Assembly: GCA_003171065.1 (NCBI GenBank)
Contig: PMXQ01000110.1
Location: forward strand, 1-37,208
Direction of reading: 5' to 3'
Length of the DNA: 37,208 nucleotides
Origin: Chloroflexota bacterium
GTDB taxonomy: Bacteria > Chloroflexota > Limnocylindria > Limnocylindrales > CSP1-4
The notes beneath the pieces were generated by a model. That model saw only the letters and a program-made list of their open reading frames with translations. It searched no databases and was not told where the DNA came from. The translations under genes and the position numbers were made by a program. How positions within the stretch are numbered: the stretch's first letter is position 1; every line of letters begins with the position of its first letter. Shown piece by piece: positions 8,289-15,880 of the stretch.

Positions 8289-9872
8289 ATGAAGATTCTC
8301 GTTGCGGAGCCTCTGGCCAAGCAGGGCATCGAGATCCTGCGGGCCCATCACGAGGTCGACGAGAAGATCGGCCTCTCGCCGGAAGAGCTCGCCGCCATCA
8401 TCGGCGAGTACGACGCCCTCCTGGTTCGCAGCCAGGTCAAGGTCACGGCCGAGATACTGGCCCACGCCACGCGCATGATCGTGATCGGCCGGGCCGGAGT
8501 CGGTGTCGACAACGTCGACCTCGAGGCCGCCACCAAGGCCGGCATCGTCGTCGTCAACGCCCCGACCGGCAACACCATCTCGGCTGCCGAGCAGACGATC
8601 GCCCTGATGCTGGCGCTCGCCCGCAAGACCGCGGCCGCAGACGCGTCGATGCGAAGGGGCGAATGGAAGCGGAGCTCCTTCACCGGCGTCGAGCTGCGCG
8701 GCCGCACCCTCGGCATCATCGGCCTGGGCAAGATCGGCCAGGCTGTGGCCGACCGCGCCCGCGGCCTCGAGATGAACATCATCGGCTACGACCCCTTCGT
8801 AACCGCCGACCAGGCCGCCCTGCACGGCATCAACCTGGTCGACGTCGAAACGATCATCGAGAAGGCCGACGTCATCACCGTCCACGTACCGCTCAACAAG
8901 GCGACGCGCGGGATGATCGGGCCCGATCAGATCGCCAAGCTCAAGCCGGGCGTGATGCTCGTCAACGTTGCTCGTGGCGGCGTCTACGATGAGGCCGCGG
9001 TCGCTGCCGGCCTCGTCGAGGGCAAGATCACCGGCGCCGCGTTCGACGTCTACGAGACCGAGCCCCCGGTTGACTCGCCCCTCCTGACCGCACCGAACAC
9101 GGTTCTGACCCCGCACCTCGGCGCTCTCACGGCCGAGGCCCAGCTGCGCGTGGCGGAGGAAGCCTGCGAGCAGGTCATCGACGTGCTGGCCGGCCGATCG
9201 GCCCGCTACGCGGTCAACGCCCCGCTGCTCACCCCCGAGACGGCGCGCGCGATCGCCCCGTATCTGCCTCTTACCGAGACGCTCGGGCGCATTGGCGCTC
9301 AGTACTTCCGCAGCGCGGTGAAGGCCCTCACCGTGGACGTGGCCGGCGATCTGGCCAACTACGACGCTTCCCAGCTCACCGCGGCCGCTCTCCGGGGCAT
9401 CCTCGAGAACGCCACGAGCGAGCGAGTCAACCTCATCAACGCCGGCTTCCTGGCCAAGAGCCGGGGCCTGACGGTGAACGAGCGCAAGACCAACGACGCC
9501 GGCACGTTCGCGTCGCTGGTGACGCTGACACTCGAAGGCGACACCGGCAAGGCCGTTGTGGCCGGCACGATCGCCAACGGAGAGCCACGCCTGGTCCGGA
9601 TCGACGACAACTGGCTGGACATGGCGCCGACGCCGCTGATGCTCGTCACGCGCCATCAGGACAAGCCTGGCACCATGGGCCGCATCGGACTAATGCTCGG
9701 CGAGGCGGACGTGAACATCAGCGCGATGCATCTGGCGCGGACCGCGGCCAGGCAGGACGCCCTGATGCTTCTAGCCGTCGACGACGAGGTCCCCGACGCC
9801 GTAGCCGCGGCGATCCGGAACCACCCGGCGGTCCTCGACGTGTGGGTCATCCGGGCCGCCACCGACCGTTGA
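8289..9872 (+). CDS. serA: D-3-phosphoglycerate dehydrogenase (long form with ASB and ACT domains)
   Basis: The 527-residue length matches the long (type I) PHGDH found in actinobacteria, cyanobacteria and mammals. The Rossmann motif is GIIGLGKIG (about residue 145). The catalytic set is Arg in NVARGGVYDE, Glu in VYETEPP and His in TPHLGALT. After the catalytic part come an intervening allosteric substrate-binding domain (about 320-450) and a C-terminal ACT domain starting at MLVTRHQDKPGTMG. ACT domains of SerA bind serine for feedback inhibition, so this step is probably end-product controlled. AAGGAG sits 6 bases before the ATG. It is the middle gene of the serine operon, and the next gene overlaps its stop codon. 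Confidence 0.97.
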   Translation: MKILVAEPLAKQGIEILRAHHEVDEKIGLSPEELAAIIGEYDALLVRSQVKVTAEILAHATRMIVIGRAGVGVDNVDLEAATKAGIVVVNAPTGNTISAAEQTIALMLALARKTAAADASMRRGEWKRSSFTGVELRGRTLGIIGLGKIGQAVADRARGLEMNIIGYDPFVTADQAALHGINLVDVETIIEKADVITVHVPLNKATRGMIGPDQIAKLKPGVMLVNVARGGVYDEAAVAAGLVEGKITGAAFDVYETEPPVDSPLLTAPNTVLTPHLGALTAEAQLRVAEEACEQVIDVLAGRSARYAVNAPLLTPETARAIAPYLPLTETLGRIGAQYFRSAVKALTVDVAGDLANYDASQLTAAALRGILENATSERVNLINAGFLAKSRGLTVNERKTNDAGTFASLVTLTLEGDTGKAVVAGTIANGEPRLVRIDDNWLDMAPTPLMLVTRHQDKPGTMGRIGLMLGEADVNISAMHLARTAARQDALMLLAVDDEVPDAVAAAIRNHPAVLDVWVIRAATDR

Positions 9873-10720
9873 ACTCCTCTCTGCGGGATGCGGAGCGGCC
9901 CTCAGGGGCCGCTCCGCTCATTCCCGACGGCCTCGAAGCGATCCTGATCCTCCTCCGACACGGCCAGACTCAGTTCATCGTCGACAAGCGCTTCCAGGGC
10001 CAGATGGAGGCGCCGCTGACTCGTCTGGGCGAGCGGCAGGCCGAGCTGGCCGGCGCGCGCCTGGCACACCCTCATGCGGCGCCGCCGTTGCCGATCCCCG
10101 ACACCGCACCCTTCGCCATCGTCCACTCCCCGTTGAGTCGGGCACTCCGCACCGCGGAGCTCGTAGCCGGGGCAATGGATGCCGCCGGCCGCGCCACTCC
10201 CCCACTCCGCCCCGATGCGGGCTTCCTGGAGATCGCCCAGGGTGAGTGGGAGGGACTCACAGACACGGAGATCACGGCCCGCTTCGGCGAGTCGCTGGCC
10301 GCGTGGCGGCGCTGGCCGACCCGCTTCCACGCCCCCGGCGGCGAGAGCCTCGAGCAGGTCCGGGCCCGCGTCGAAACGTCACTGGCAGTCGTCCTGGCGG
10401 AGCTGGCGGATGGGGCCCCTCGGGGCACACTGGATCGACACCAGGTCCTCGGCTATGAGGACGCAGCCCACGAGACCCCGCGCTGGTCGCTGATCGTCGG
10501 CCACGGCGGAGTCTTCCGAGTCGCCGTCTGCGCCCTTCTCGGCCTTCCGGCGACGCACTTCTGGAACTTCGACTTCGGCCTCGCTGCAATCGCGGTCGTC
10601 GAGATCCGGGCTGGTCGCGCGGTTCTGCGTGCGGTGAACCTGGACGAGCATCTCGGGCGGGAGGCCGGCGCCATTCCGGCCGAATCGCCGGCGAAGCGCT
10701 CCCAATCCGGCGCGATCTGA
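9869..10720 (+). CDS. Histidine phosphatase, candidate metal-independent phosphoserine phosphatase
   Basis: The protein is about 283 residues of the phosphoglycerate-mutase-like histidine phosphatase family. The catalytic motif is LILLRHGQTQF. It is followed by the family elements LTRLGERQAEL, HSPLSRALRTAE, EIAQGEWEGLT and the second catalytic His in IVGHGGVFR. Such enzymes serve as phosphoserine phosphatases in Hydrogenobacter, cyanobacteria and Chloroflexus. Position directly after the aminotransferase and serA makes that role likely here, since no HAD-type SerB is present. Other phosphomonoesterase or mutase activity is possible. The start is uncertain: TTG at 9869 overlaps the serA stop as TTGA, and GTG at 9842 is the alternative. 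The domain starts only around residue 26, so the N-terminus is longer than usual. Confidence 0.85.
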   Translation: MNSSLRDAERPSGAAPLIPDGLEAILILLRHGQTQFIVDKRFQGQMEAPLTRLGERQAELAGARLAHPHAAPPLPIPDTAPFAIVHSPLSRALRTAELVAGAMDAAGRATPPLRPDAGFLEIAQGEWEGLTDTEITARFGESLAAWRRWPTRFHAPGGESLEQVRARVETSLAVVLAELADGAPRGTLDRHQVLGYEDAAHETPRWSLIVGHGGVFRVAVCALLGLPATHFWNFDFGLAAIAVVEIRAGRAVLRAVNLDEHLGREAGAIPAESPAKRSQSGAI

Positions 10721-10785
10721 AGCCAGCGCCGGCCGGGTTCGTCGTCGGCGCCCCTGGGCCGGCCGTAGCGTTTCCGCCTCCGACT

Positions 10786-13227
10786 TCAGCTACGCCTGGC
10801 TCGGCCCTGCGGCGGTCGCTTGCGGCCGCGACCGAGGATGCGGAAGAAGAGCCGCAGCAGAGCCTGGCGAACCCGACGCTGGGCCGCGGCCAGAGAGATG
10901 AGCCGCTCTGTCGGCAGCTGCCTCCGGCCGTAGACGACCTCGACCTGCGCGGTCGCCACTTCGCCCAGCGGATCCCGCACCGTCGGCATCACGTCCGCCA
11001 GCATCCCCGCGTACTCATATACGGTCTGCGTTGGCCGCGGCGTGTAGCCAAGCCTGCTGGCCGCCCGGACGATGCGCCGGTACACCGTGTCGGGACTCTC
11101 CAGCCGGCGCGGCCGGCGCCGCCATACGACCAGCAGCGCCAGCAGAACCACGAGAAGGATCACGGCCGCAGACAGAATCAAGCCGGAGCCATTGTCAGTG
11201 GATCCGGGCAACGTCGAGCCTCCGGCGCCACGGTGCCGAGGCGGCACATCCGCGCCGTCCGGGCCGCCGGAGCTCAGCGGAGACGGCAACGGGGTCGGCG
11301 AAGCCGTGGCCGGGCTACCCACCGGGAGCTCGGTCGGCTGGCCAACCGAACCCCCGGTCGGATCGAATGGTATCCAACCGTAGCCCGGGAAATAGACCTC
11401 AACCCAGGAGTGGCGCTGCTGTCCTGTCACGTCGATCGCGCGACTCGCTTGCTCCACGGGCCCCGACAGATACCCCTCGACGTAGCGGGCGGGGAACCCA
11501 TCCATCCGCATCAACATCGTCATGGTGGTGGCGTATTGCTCGCAGAAGCCTCTCTTGAAAGTGGCGAAGCAATCGACCGTGGTGAGCGACTGGCACGCCA
11601 GGTCCGAGATGTTGGAGTCGTAGGTGAAGTTGTTTGGATCGCGCATGTACGCCTGAATGGCGTTCGCCGCGTCAAAGGGGTTTGTGAAGTGGCCCGTCTT
11701 TGGGTCGACGGCCACGCCATTGGCTTTCGCCCACGACTCGATCTGGCTCAGCAAGTCCTGCCCGGCTGCCCCCACCAGGGCCGCGCCTTGTGTGTACCGG
11801 GCCAGGAGCCCCGGCGGATAGTCCGTACTGGCCTGGCGGAGCCGCCACTCAGTCAGCCCGGCGCCCGTAAGGTCCAGGTTCGGCACCAAGGAGGTCACCG
11901 AGTAGCTCGTGGCATCGGTGGAGAACCAGACGACGTCGGACTCCGATGGCGGGCTCAGGACCAGGACGCGAGCGACCGGAACGGTCGCCGACACGGGCTC
12001 ATTGGCAACCACCAGATGCCTGAGCGACCTGTCGCGAACATTGACTGTGTACGTGACCGTGGTCCGACTCGACGTGCCTGCGTCGACTTGATCGAGCGTT
12101 CCGTCGTTCAGGCCATCACCAGGTTGCAGGGCACTCTGCGAACCTGCGCCCACCGCCCAGCCGGTCGACCGGAAGGTGTCGTAGGAGATCACGCGCCAGT
12201 GGGAGATAGGCGCTCCTTCCGGCATCTGGATGGTGAAGAGGATGCTGTTCGATGCGCTGAAAGACGACCCGATGACTGTCGAGCTTCCGAAATCGGCTCC
12301 CTGGCTGAAACGGCTCTGGCTCCCGGCAGGCAGATAGGCGCTGATCCATGTCGCCAGATCGTGGAAGTTGCCGCTGAACGCGAACCAGGCATTGGCCAGC
12401 GGCGCCGAGCTGGCAATCGTCGTCAGGATCAACGCCCCACAGATCGCCGCCGAAGCGAAACCGAGACCGTTCTGGAGTCGCGGCGCGTGGAGGTCGCCCC
12501 CACGCCAGACGCGATGCCGCTGCAAGCTCGTGCGCTCATCCGCGGCATGAGCTCCGAGTAGCAGCACCAGTGCGGCGGCGCTGAAGAGGACCAGGGCCGG
12601 GAACTGATCCTGCTCTGTGAGCGCCATGTTGGCAATCAGGATCACCGCCATCAGCAGAACGCCGTTGATGGCCCGGTGGTACCCAAAAACGTCATACGAA
12701 GCGGCCTGGGCGGTCCCCCAGACGACGATGCCGATGACCAGGCAAAAGTGCCCGTACTGGGTAGTGGCGATCTGGTGGCGCCAGGTCAGGTCGAGATAGG
12801 CCTGGGCCACGGAACTGGCGGTGGCCTGAAACCACCCCCCAAGGCCCGGCGTTGCGCCCGGCGTCAACGGGATCACCGAGCCCACGACCTCGATCAGAAC
12901 GAAAGCACCGACAGCCGCGCCCGTGACCTGGGCAATCCACGGCGCGACGTCGAGGCGGGAGCTTATGTAACCCCACAGGGCGGCCGCAACCCCAATCCAG
13001 ATGACGAAGCTCGTCAGGTCGTCTCGACCGAGGATCCAGCGAGCGTCGGCGATCGACCAGGCCGCCGTGCCGGCCATCAGCAACACCAGAACCAGGCTCA
13101 GCCAGCCCTCGTCCGGCCGCAACCGTTCCAGCAGTCTGCCCAAGGGGCCGGGCTCATCGAATCCACGATCCCAATCGCGTGGCCGCCAGTCGCCGGCCGG
13201 GTGCCGCTCCATCGAGCCGGCGGTCAT
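10786..13227 (-). CDS. Membrane-bound transglutaminase-like protein (TgpA/DUF3488 type) with DUF4129-like tail
   Basis: The 813-residue protein begins with about six transmembrane helices (WLSLVLVLLMAGTAAW through the ALVLFSAAALVLLLG region and ASAAICGALILTTIA). A large extracytoplasmic part follows, holding a transglutaminase-like domain with an intact triad: Cys562 in RGFCEQYA, His606 in QRHSWVEVYFPGYGW and Asp622 in PFDPTGG. After a Pro/Ser/Thr-rich linker, one more helix (LILSAAVILLVVLLALLVVW) leads to a cytoplasmic DUF4129-like domain. I chose the ATG at 13227 because it overlaps the stop of the upstream DUF58 gene as ATGA, which implies translational coupling; the track start at 13314 lies inside that gene. 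The family works with MoxR and DUF58 partners. The substrate is unknown, and protease or amidase activity is as likely as crosslinking. Confidence 0.92.
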   Translation of the reverse strand: MTAGSMERHPAGDWRPRDWDRGFDEPGPLGRLLERLRPDEGWLSLVLVLLMAGTAAWSIADARWILGRDDLTSFVIWIGVAAALWGYISSRLDVAPWIAQVTGAAVGAFVLIEVVGSVIPLTPGATPGLGGWFQATASSVAQAYLDLTWRHQIATTQYGHFCLVIGIVVWGTAQAASYDVFGYHRAINGVLLMAVILIANMALTEQDQFPALVLFSAAALVLLLGAHAADERTSLQRHRVWRGGDLHAPRLQNGLGFASAAICGALILTTIASSAPLANAWFAFSGNFHDLATWISAYLPAGSQSRFSQGADFGSSTVIGSSFSASNSILFTIQMPEGAPISHWRVISYDTFRSTGWAVGAGSQSALQPGDGLNDGTLDQVDAGTSSRTTVTYTVNVRDRSLRHLVVANEPVSATVPVARVLVLSPPSESDVVWFSTDATSYSVTSLVPNLDLTGAGLTEWRLRQASTDYPPGLLARYTQGAALVGAAGQDLLSQIESWAKANGVAVDPKTGHFTNPFDAANAIQAYMRDPNNFTYDSNISDLACQSLTTVDCFATFKRGFCEQYATTMTMLMRMDGFPARYVEGYLSGPVEQASRAIDVTGQQRHSWVEVYFPGYGWIPFDPTGGSVGQPTELPVGSPATASPTPLPSPLSSGGPDGADVPPRHRGAGGSTLPGSTDNGSGLILSAAVILLVVLLALLVVWRRRPRRLESPDTVYRRIVRAASRLGYTPRPTQTVYEYAGMLADVMPTVRDPLGEVATAQVEVVYGRRQLPTERLISLAAAQRRVRQALLRLFFRILGRGRKRPPQGRARRS

Positions 13228-14453
13228 GCCAGCACCGTCCCGAGATCGTCGCCGGCTGCAACCTTGCATGCCTTGAGATCGTATTCGGCCAGGGCAAAGC
13301 GAAGCGCCCGCCACTGCGCTGACTCGCCCGTCAGTGTGTCGCCCACGCCGCGACGTCCCCGTTGAGCGGCCCGCTCATAGCTGACCGCATCGACGGTCAC
13401 GACTACAGCGGCCACGCCTCTGCCCCGCAGCCCCGCCAACGCCCGGATCCACGATCGGTCCAGCGACGGCGTCACGACGACGGCAGTCATTCCGCGCCTC
13501 AAACGGGGCAGGCCTGCGAGCAGCACCTCGCCCAATGGAGTGCGCCCATCGCCGTCGACGGCAGCCATCAGCTGCATGATCTTCAGTCGCTGGCGCGGGC
13601 CCCGGTCTGCCGGGATCGAGACCAGCCGATGCCCGCTGGTCGTCACGCCTACGGCCCGATTCTCAATGATCGCGTCGTGGGCGATGGAGGCCGCCGCTCG
13701 GAGCGACTCCTCAACCGTCGAAAGGTCGCCCTCTCCGCCCTGCACCGCGGTCTCCAGGTCCACGAAGAGCCACACGTCGGCGGTCTGCTCCAGGTCGAAT
13801 TCCTTGACCTGAATCTCGCCCAAGCGAGCGGTGCTGCGCCAGTGGATCCGGTTGAAGCTGTCGCCCGGGGCGTACGGTCGGACAGTCGTGGCGAGCGGAG
13901 TCGTCTGGAGCGTCCGTTCCGGCGCTGAATGCGTGCCCTCGAGGTTCGCGTTCGGCAAACGCCATCGCGGCAGGGGCACCACGCGCGGAAACACGGTCAC
14001 GACCGTCGGCCGGCCCACCGTGGCAGCCGCTTCGAAGAAGCCGAACGGATCGCCCGTCCGCACGACCATCGGCTCGATTCGGTATGTGCCCCGCCTCGTC
14101 AGCGGCACGATCGCGACCCAGGATCGCTGAGCCCACGAGCGCAGGCCAAGCGCGCGGCCGGGAAGCGGCACCGGCAGATCCGTCGGGTTGTAGACCTCCA
14201 GCCACGGCTTGGGCAAACGGCTGGCGTTGGAGATGCTGTACGTGGTGCGGAGTTCGTCTCCAACGTGACCCTGGCGATGATCCACCCGATAGCCAGCCTC
14301 CAGATCCGCCAGGCCGAAGCGGGTAAGCACATAGCTGCCGCCTACGGCAAGAAGCCCAAGATAGACCACGTAGAAGAGGAACGGCAGCCCGGTCGAGAAC
14401 GCGGCGAGTACCAGAACCAGCGCCACGACCAGGAACTGGAGCCGCCGGATCAC
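13224..14453 (-). CDS. DUF58 domain protein, MoxR-associated
   Basis: The 409-residue protein starts with two adjacent membrane segments (LQFLVVALVLVLAAF and LPFLFYVVYLGLLAVGG). A beta-rich region with GTYRIEPMVVRTGDPFGFF follows, then the DUF58 signature VRPYAPGDSFNRIHWRSTAR. The C-terminal half is a von Willebrand A-like fold (DVWLFVDLET, then TAVVVTPSLDRSWI). DUF58 proteins are membrane partners of MoxR AAA+ ATPases in cell-envelope or macromolecular assembly functions. The gene sits 21 bases after moxR and overlaps the transglutaminase gene by 4 bases, so all three are one transcription unit. Confidence 0.93.
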   Translation of the reverse strand: MIRRLQFLVVALVLVLAAFSTGLPFLFYVVYLGLLAVGGSYVLTRFGLADLEAGYRVDHRQGHVGDELRTTYSISNASRLPKPWLEVYNPTDLPVPLPGRALGLRSWAQRSWVAIVPLTRRGTYRIEPMVVRTGDPFGFFEAAATVGRPTVVTVFPRVVPLPRWRLPNANLEGTHSAPERTLQTTPLATTVRPYAPGDSFNRIHWRSTARLGEIQVKEFDLEQTADVWLFVDLETAVQGGEGDLSTVEESLRAAASIAHDAIIENRAVGVTTSGHRLVSIPADRGPRQRLKIMQLMAAVDGDGRTPLGEVLLAGLPRLRRGMTAVVVTPSLDRSWIRALAGLRGRGVAAVVVTVDAVSYERAAQRGRRGVGDTLTGESAQWRALRFALAEYDLKACKVAAGDDLGTVLA

Positions 14454-14474
14454 GAGGCTTCGCCCTTCTCGAGG

Positions 14475-15506
14475 CTAGCGGGCGGGGCTGCCGCTCGCGC
14501 CCCTCTGGACTGCGGCCTTGCCATCCGGCGCCTCCGCCTTCTCTCCGCGGCGGGCGGAAGGAACAGCCAGGCTGGGATCCACGGCCACGCTGTCGAGCAG
14601 CTCGGCCACGACCTGGCGGGGGTCGATGTCGTGCATCGACGAGCTCGTCTTGATGATCAGGCGGTGAGCGAGGCAGGACTCGGCCAGAGTCTTGATGTCG
14701 TCCGGGATGACGTAGTCACGACCGGCCAGGGCTGCCAGCGCCTGGCCCGTGCGGTACAGGGCCAGCGAACCGCGCGGCGACGCGCCCAGGTAAACATCCG
14801 GGTGCGTGCGGGTGGCGTTGACCAGACGGACGATGTAGTCGGCCACGCTCGGATCGACGTAGATCTCGCGCACCCCCTTTTGGAGCTCGAGCAGTTTGTC
14901 GACCGACAGGACCTCCTTGAGATCCTCCAGGGGGTGGGTGATCTTCTGCTGGTCGAGGATCTTCTGCTCGTCGGCCGGGCTCGGGTAGCCCAGTCGGATG
15001 CGGAGCATGAAGCGATCGAGCTGAGCCTCCGGCAGGGCGAACGTGCCTTCGTATTCGATCGGATTCTGCGTGGCGATCACGAGAAACGGCTCCGGCATCG
15101 CGTACGTGGTGCCGTCGATCGTGGCCTGGTGCTCCTCCATGCATTCGAGGAGGGAAGACTGAGTCTTGGGCGTGGCACGGTTGATCTCGTCGGCCAGGAC
15201 GACCTGCGCCATGATCGGGCCCGGCCGGAACTCAAACTCCTGCGTCCGCTGGTTGTAGATCGAAAGGCCGGTTACGTCCGACGGCAGCAGATCCGGTGTG
15301 AACTGGACGCGCCGGAAGCTACAGCCGAGGCTGCGGGCCACGGCCTTCGCCAGCATCGTCTTGCCCGTACCCGGCACATCCTCGATCAGCAGATGGCCGC
15401 GGCACAGGAGTGCGACCAGGGTCAGGCGAACTTCGAGTCGCTTGCCGACGATCACGCGTTCGACGTTGGCCGCAACCATCTCGCCGGTCTCTTGAATGCT
15501 CGTCAT
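14475..15506 (-). CDS. MoxR-family AAA+ ATPase
   Basis: The 343-residue protein carries Walker [15 protein letters not shown], Walker [20 protein letters not shown], sensor [14 protein letters not shown] and the arginine finger region [12 protein letters not shown]. The lid domain has the MoxR wording [21 protein letters not shown]. MoxR proteins are chaperone-like ATPases that act on VWA-domain partners, here the DUF58 protein next door. A disordered tail of about 35 residues rich in Ala, Gly and Arg ends the protein. The start follows a GGGGGAG ribosome-binding site by about 10 nt. A TAGTAT box at 15611-15616 on the minus strand would give a leader of about 100 nt. Confidence 0.94.
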   Translation of the reverse strand: MTSIQETGEMVAANVERVIVGKRLEVRLTLVALLCRGHLLIEDVPGTGKTMLAKAVARSLGCSFRRVQFTPDLLPSDVTGLSIYNQRTQEFEFRPGPIMAQVVLADEINRATPKTQSSLLECMEEHQATIDGTTYAMPEPFLVIATQNPIEYEGTFALPEAQLDRFMLRIRLGYPSPADEQKILDQQKITHPLEDLKEVLSVDKLLELQKGVREIYVDPSVADYIVRLVNATRTHPDVYLGASPRGSLALYRTGQALAALAGRDYVIPDDIKTLAESCLAHRLIIKTSSSMHDIDPRQVVAELLDSVAVDPSLAVPSARRGEKAEAPDGKAAVQRGASGSPAR

Positions 15507-15880
15507 CTGTCTCGCTTCTCCCCCAGAGGTTGGCTGATGATCCGCGAGCGGGTCGCAGAGTCGGTTTCTCGGCCATGCCCCCGTCCAGGGTCATCTTCGA
15601 GGGACGCAACATACTACGCCGAGACGACCGGCCGCTGGCCCGTGTGACCGCAGCTGGTACACCCTGTGGTCGGCTCCCAGTCGGCTCGACATCGGCTCGA
15701 CACCGACTGCGCGTCACCCTCTCCTGGCAGCCTTGCGAATCGCCTTGCAGAAGACGGGACCTTCGGACTTGGTCACGAGTACGAGCAGGGCGGCTCACCG
15801 GGCGGGTGCAACGGCGTACCCTCCACCAACGGGCGTGCTGTTGGCAGCGCTCGGAGCCGGCAAAGGACATCGGAGCACAG
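15507..15880. other. Divergent intergenic region between moxR and the double zinc-ribbon gene
   Basis: These 374 bases hold the moxR leader with a candidate minus-strand -10 (TAGTAT, 15611-15616) and a perfect tandem 11-bp repeat, TCGGCTCGACA, at 15681-15702. The upstream leader of the plus-strand gene is also here, with GGAG at 15872-15875. The track frame from 15410 is open across it, but the translation is not protein-like. Confidence 0.4.

Noticed and set aside
8253-9656. 467-residue minus-strand ORF
   Set aside because: It is a shadow of serA, which has all catalytic motifs on the plus strand.
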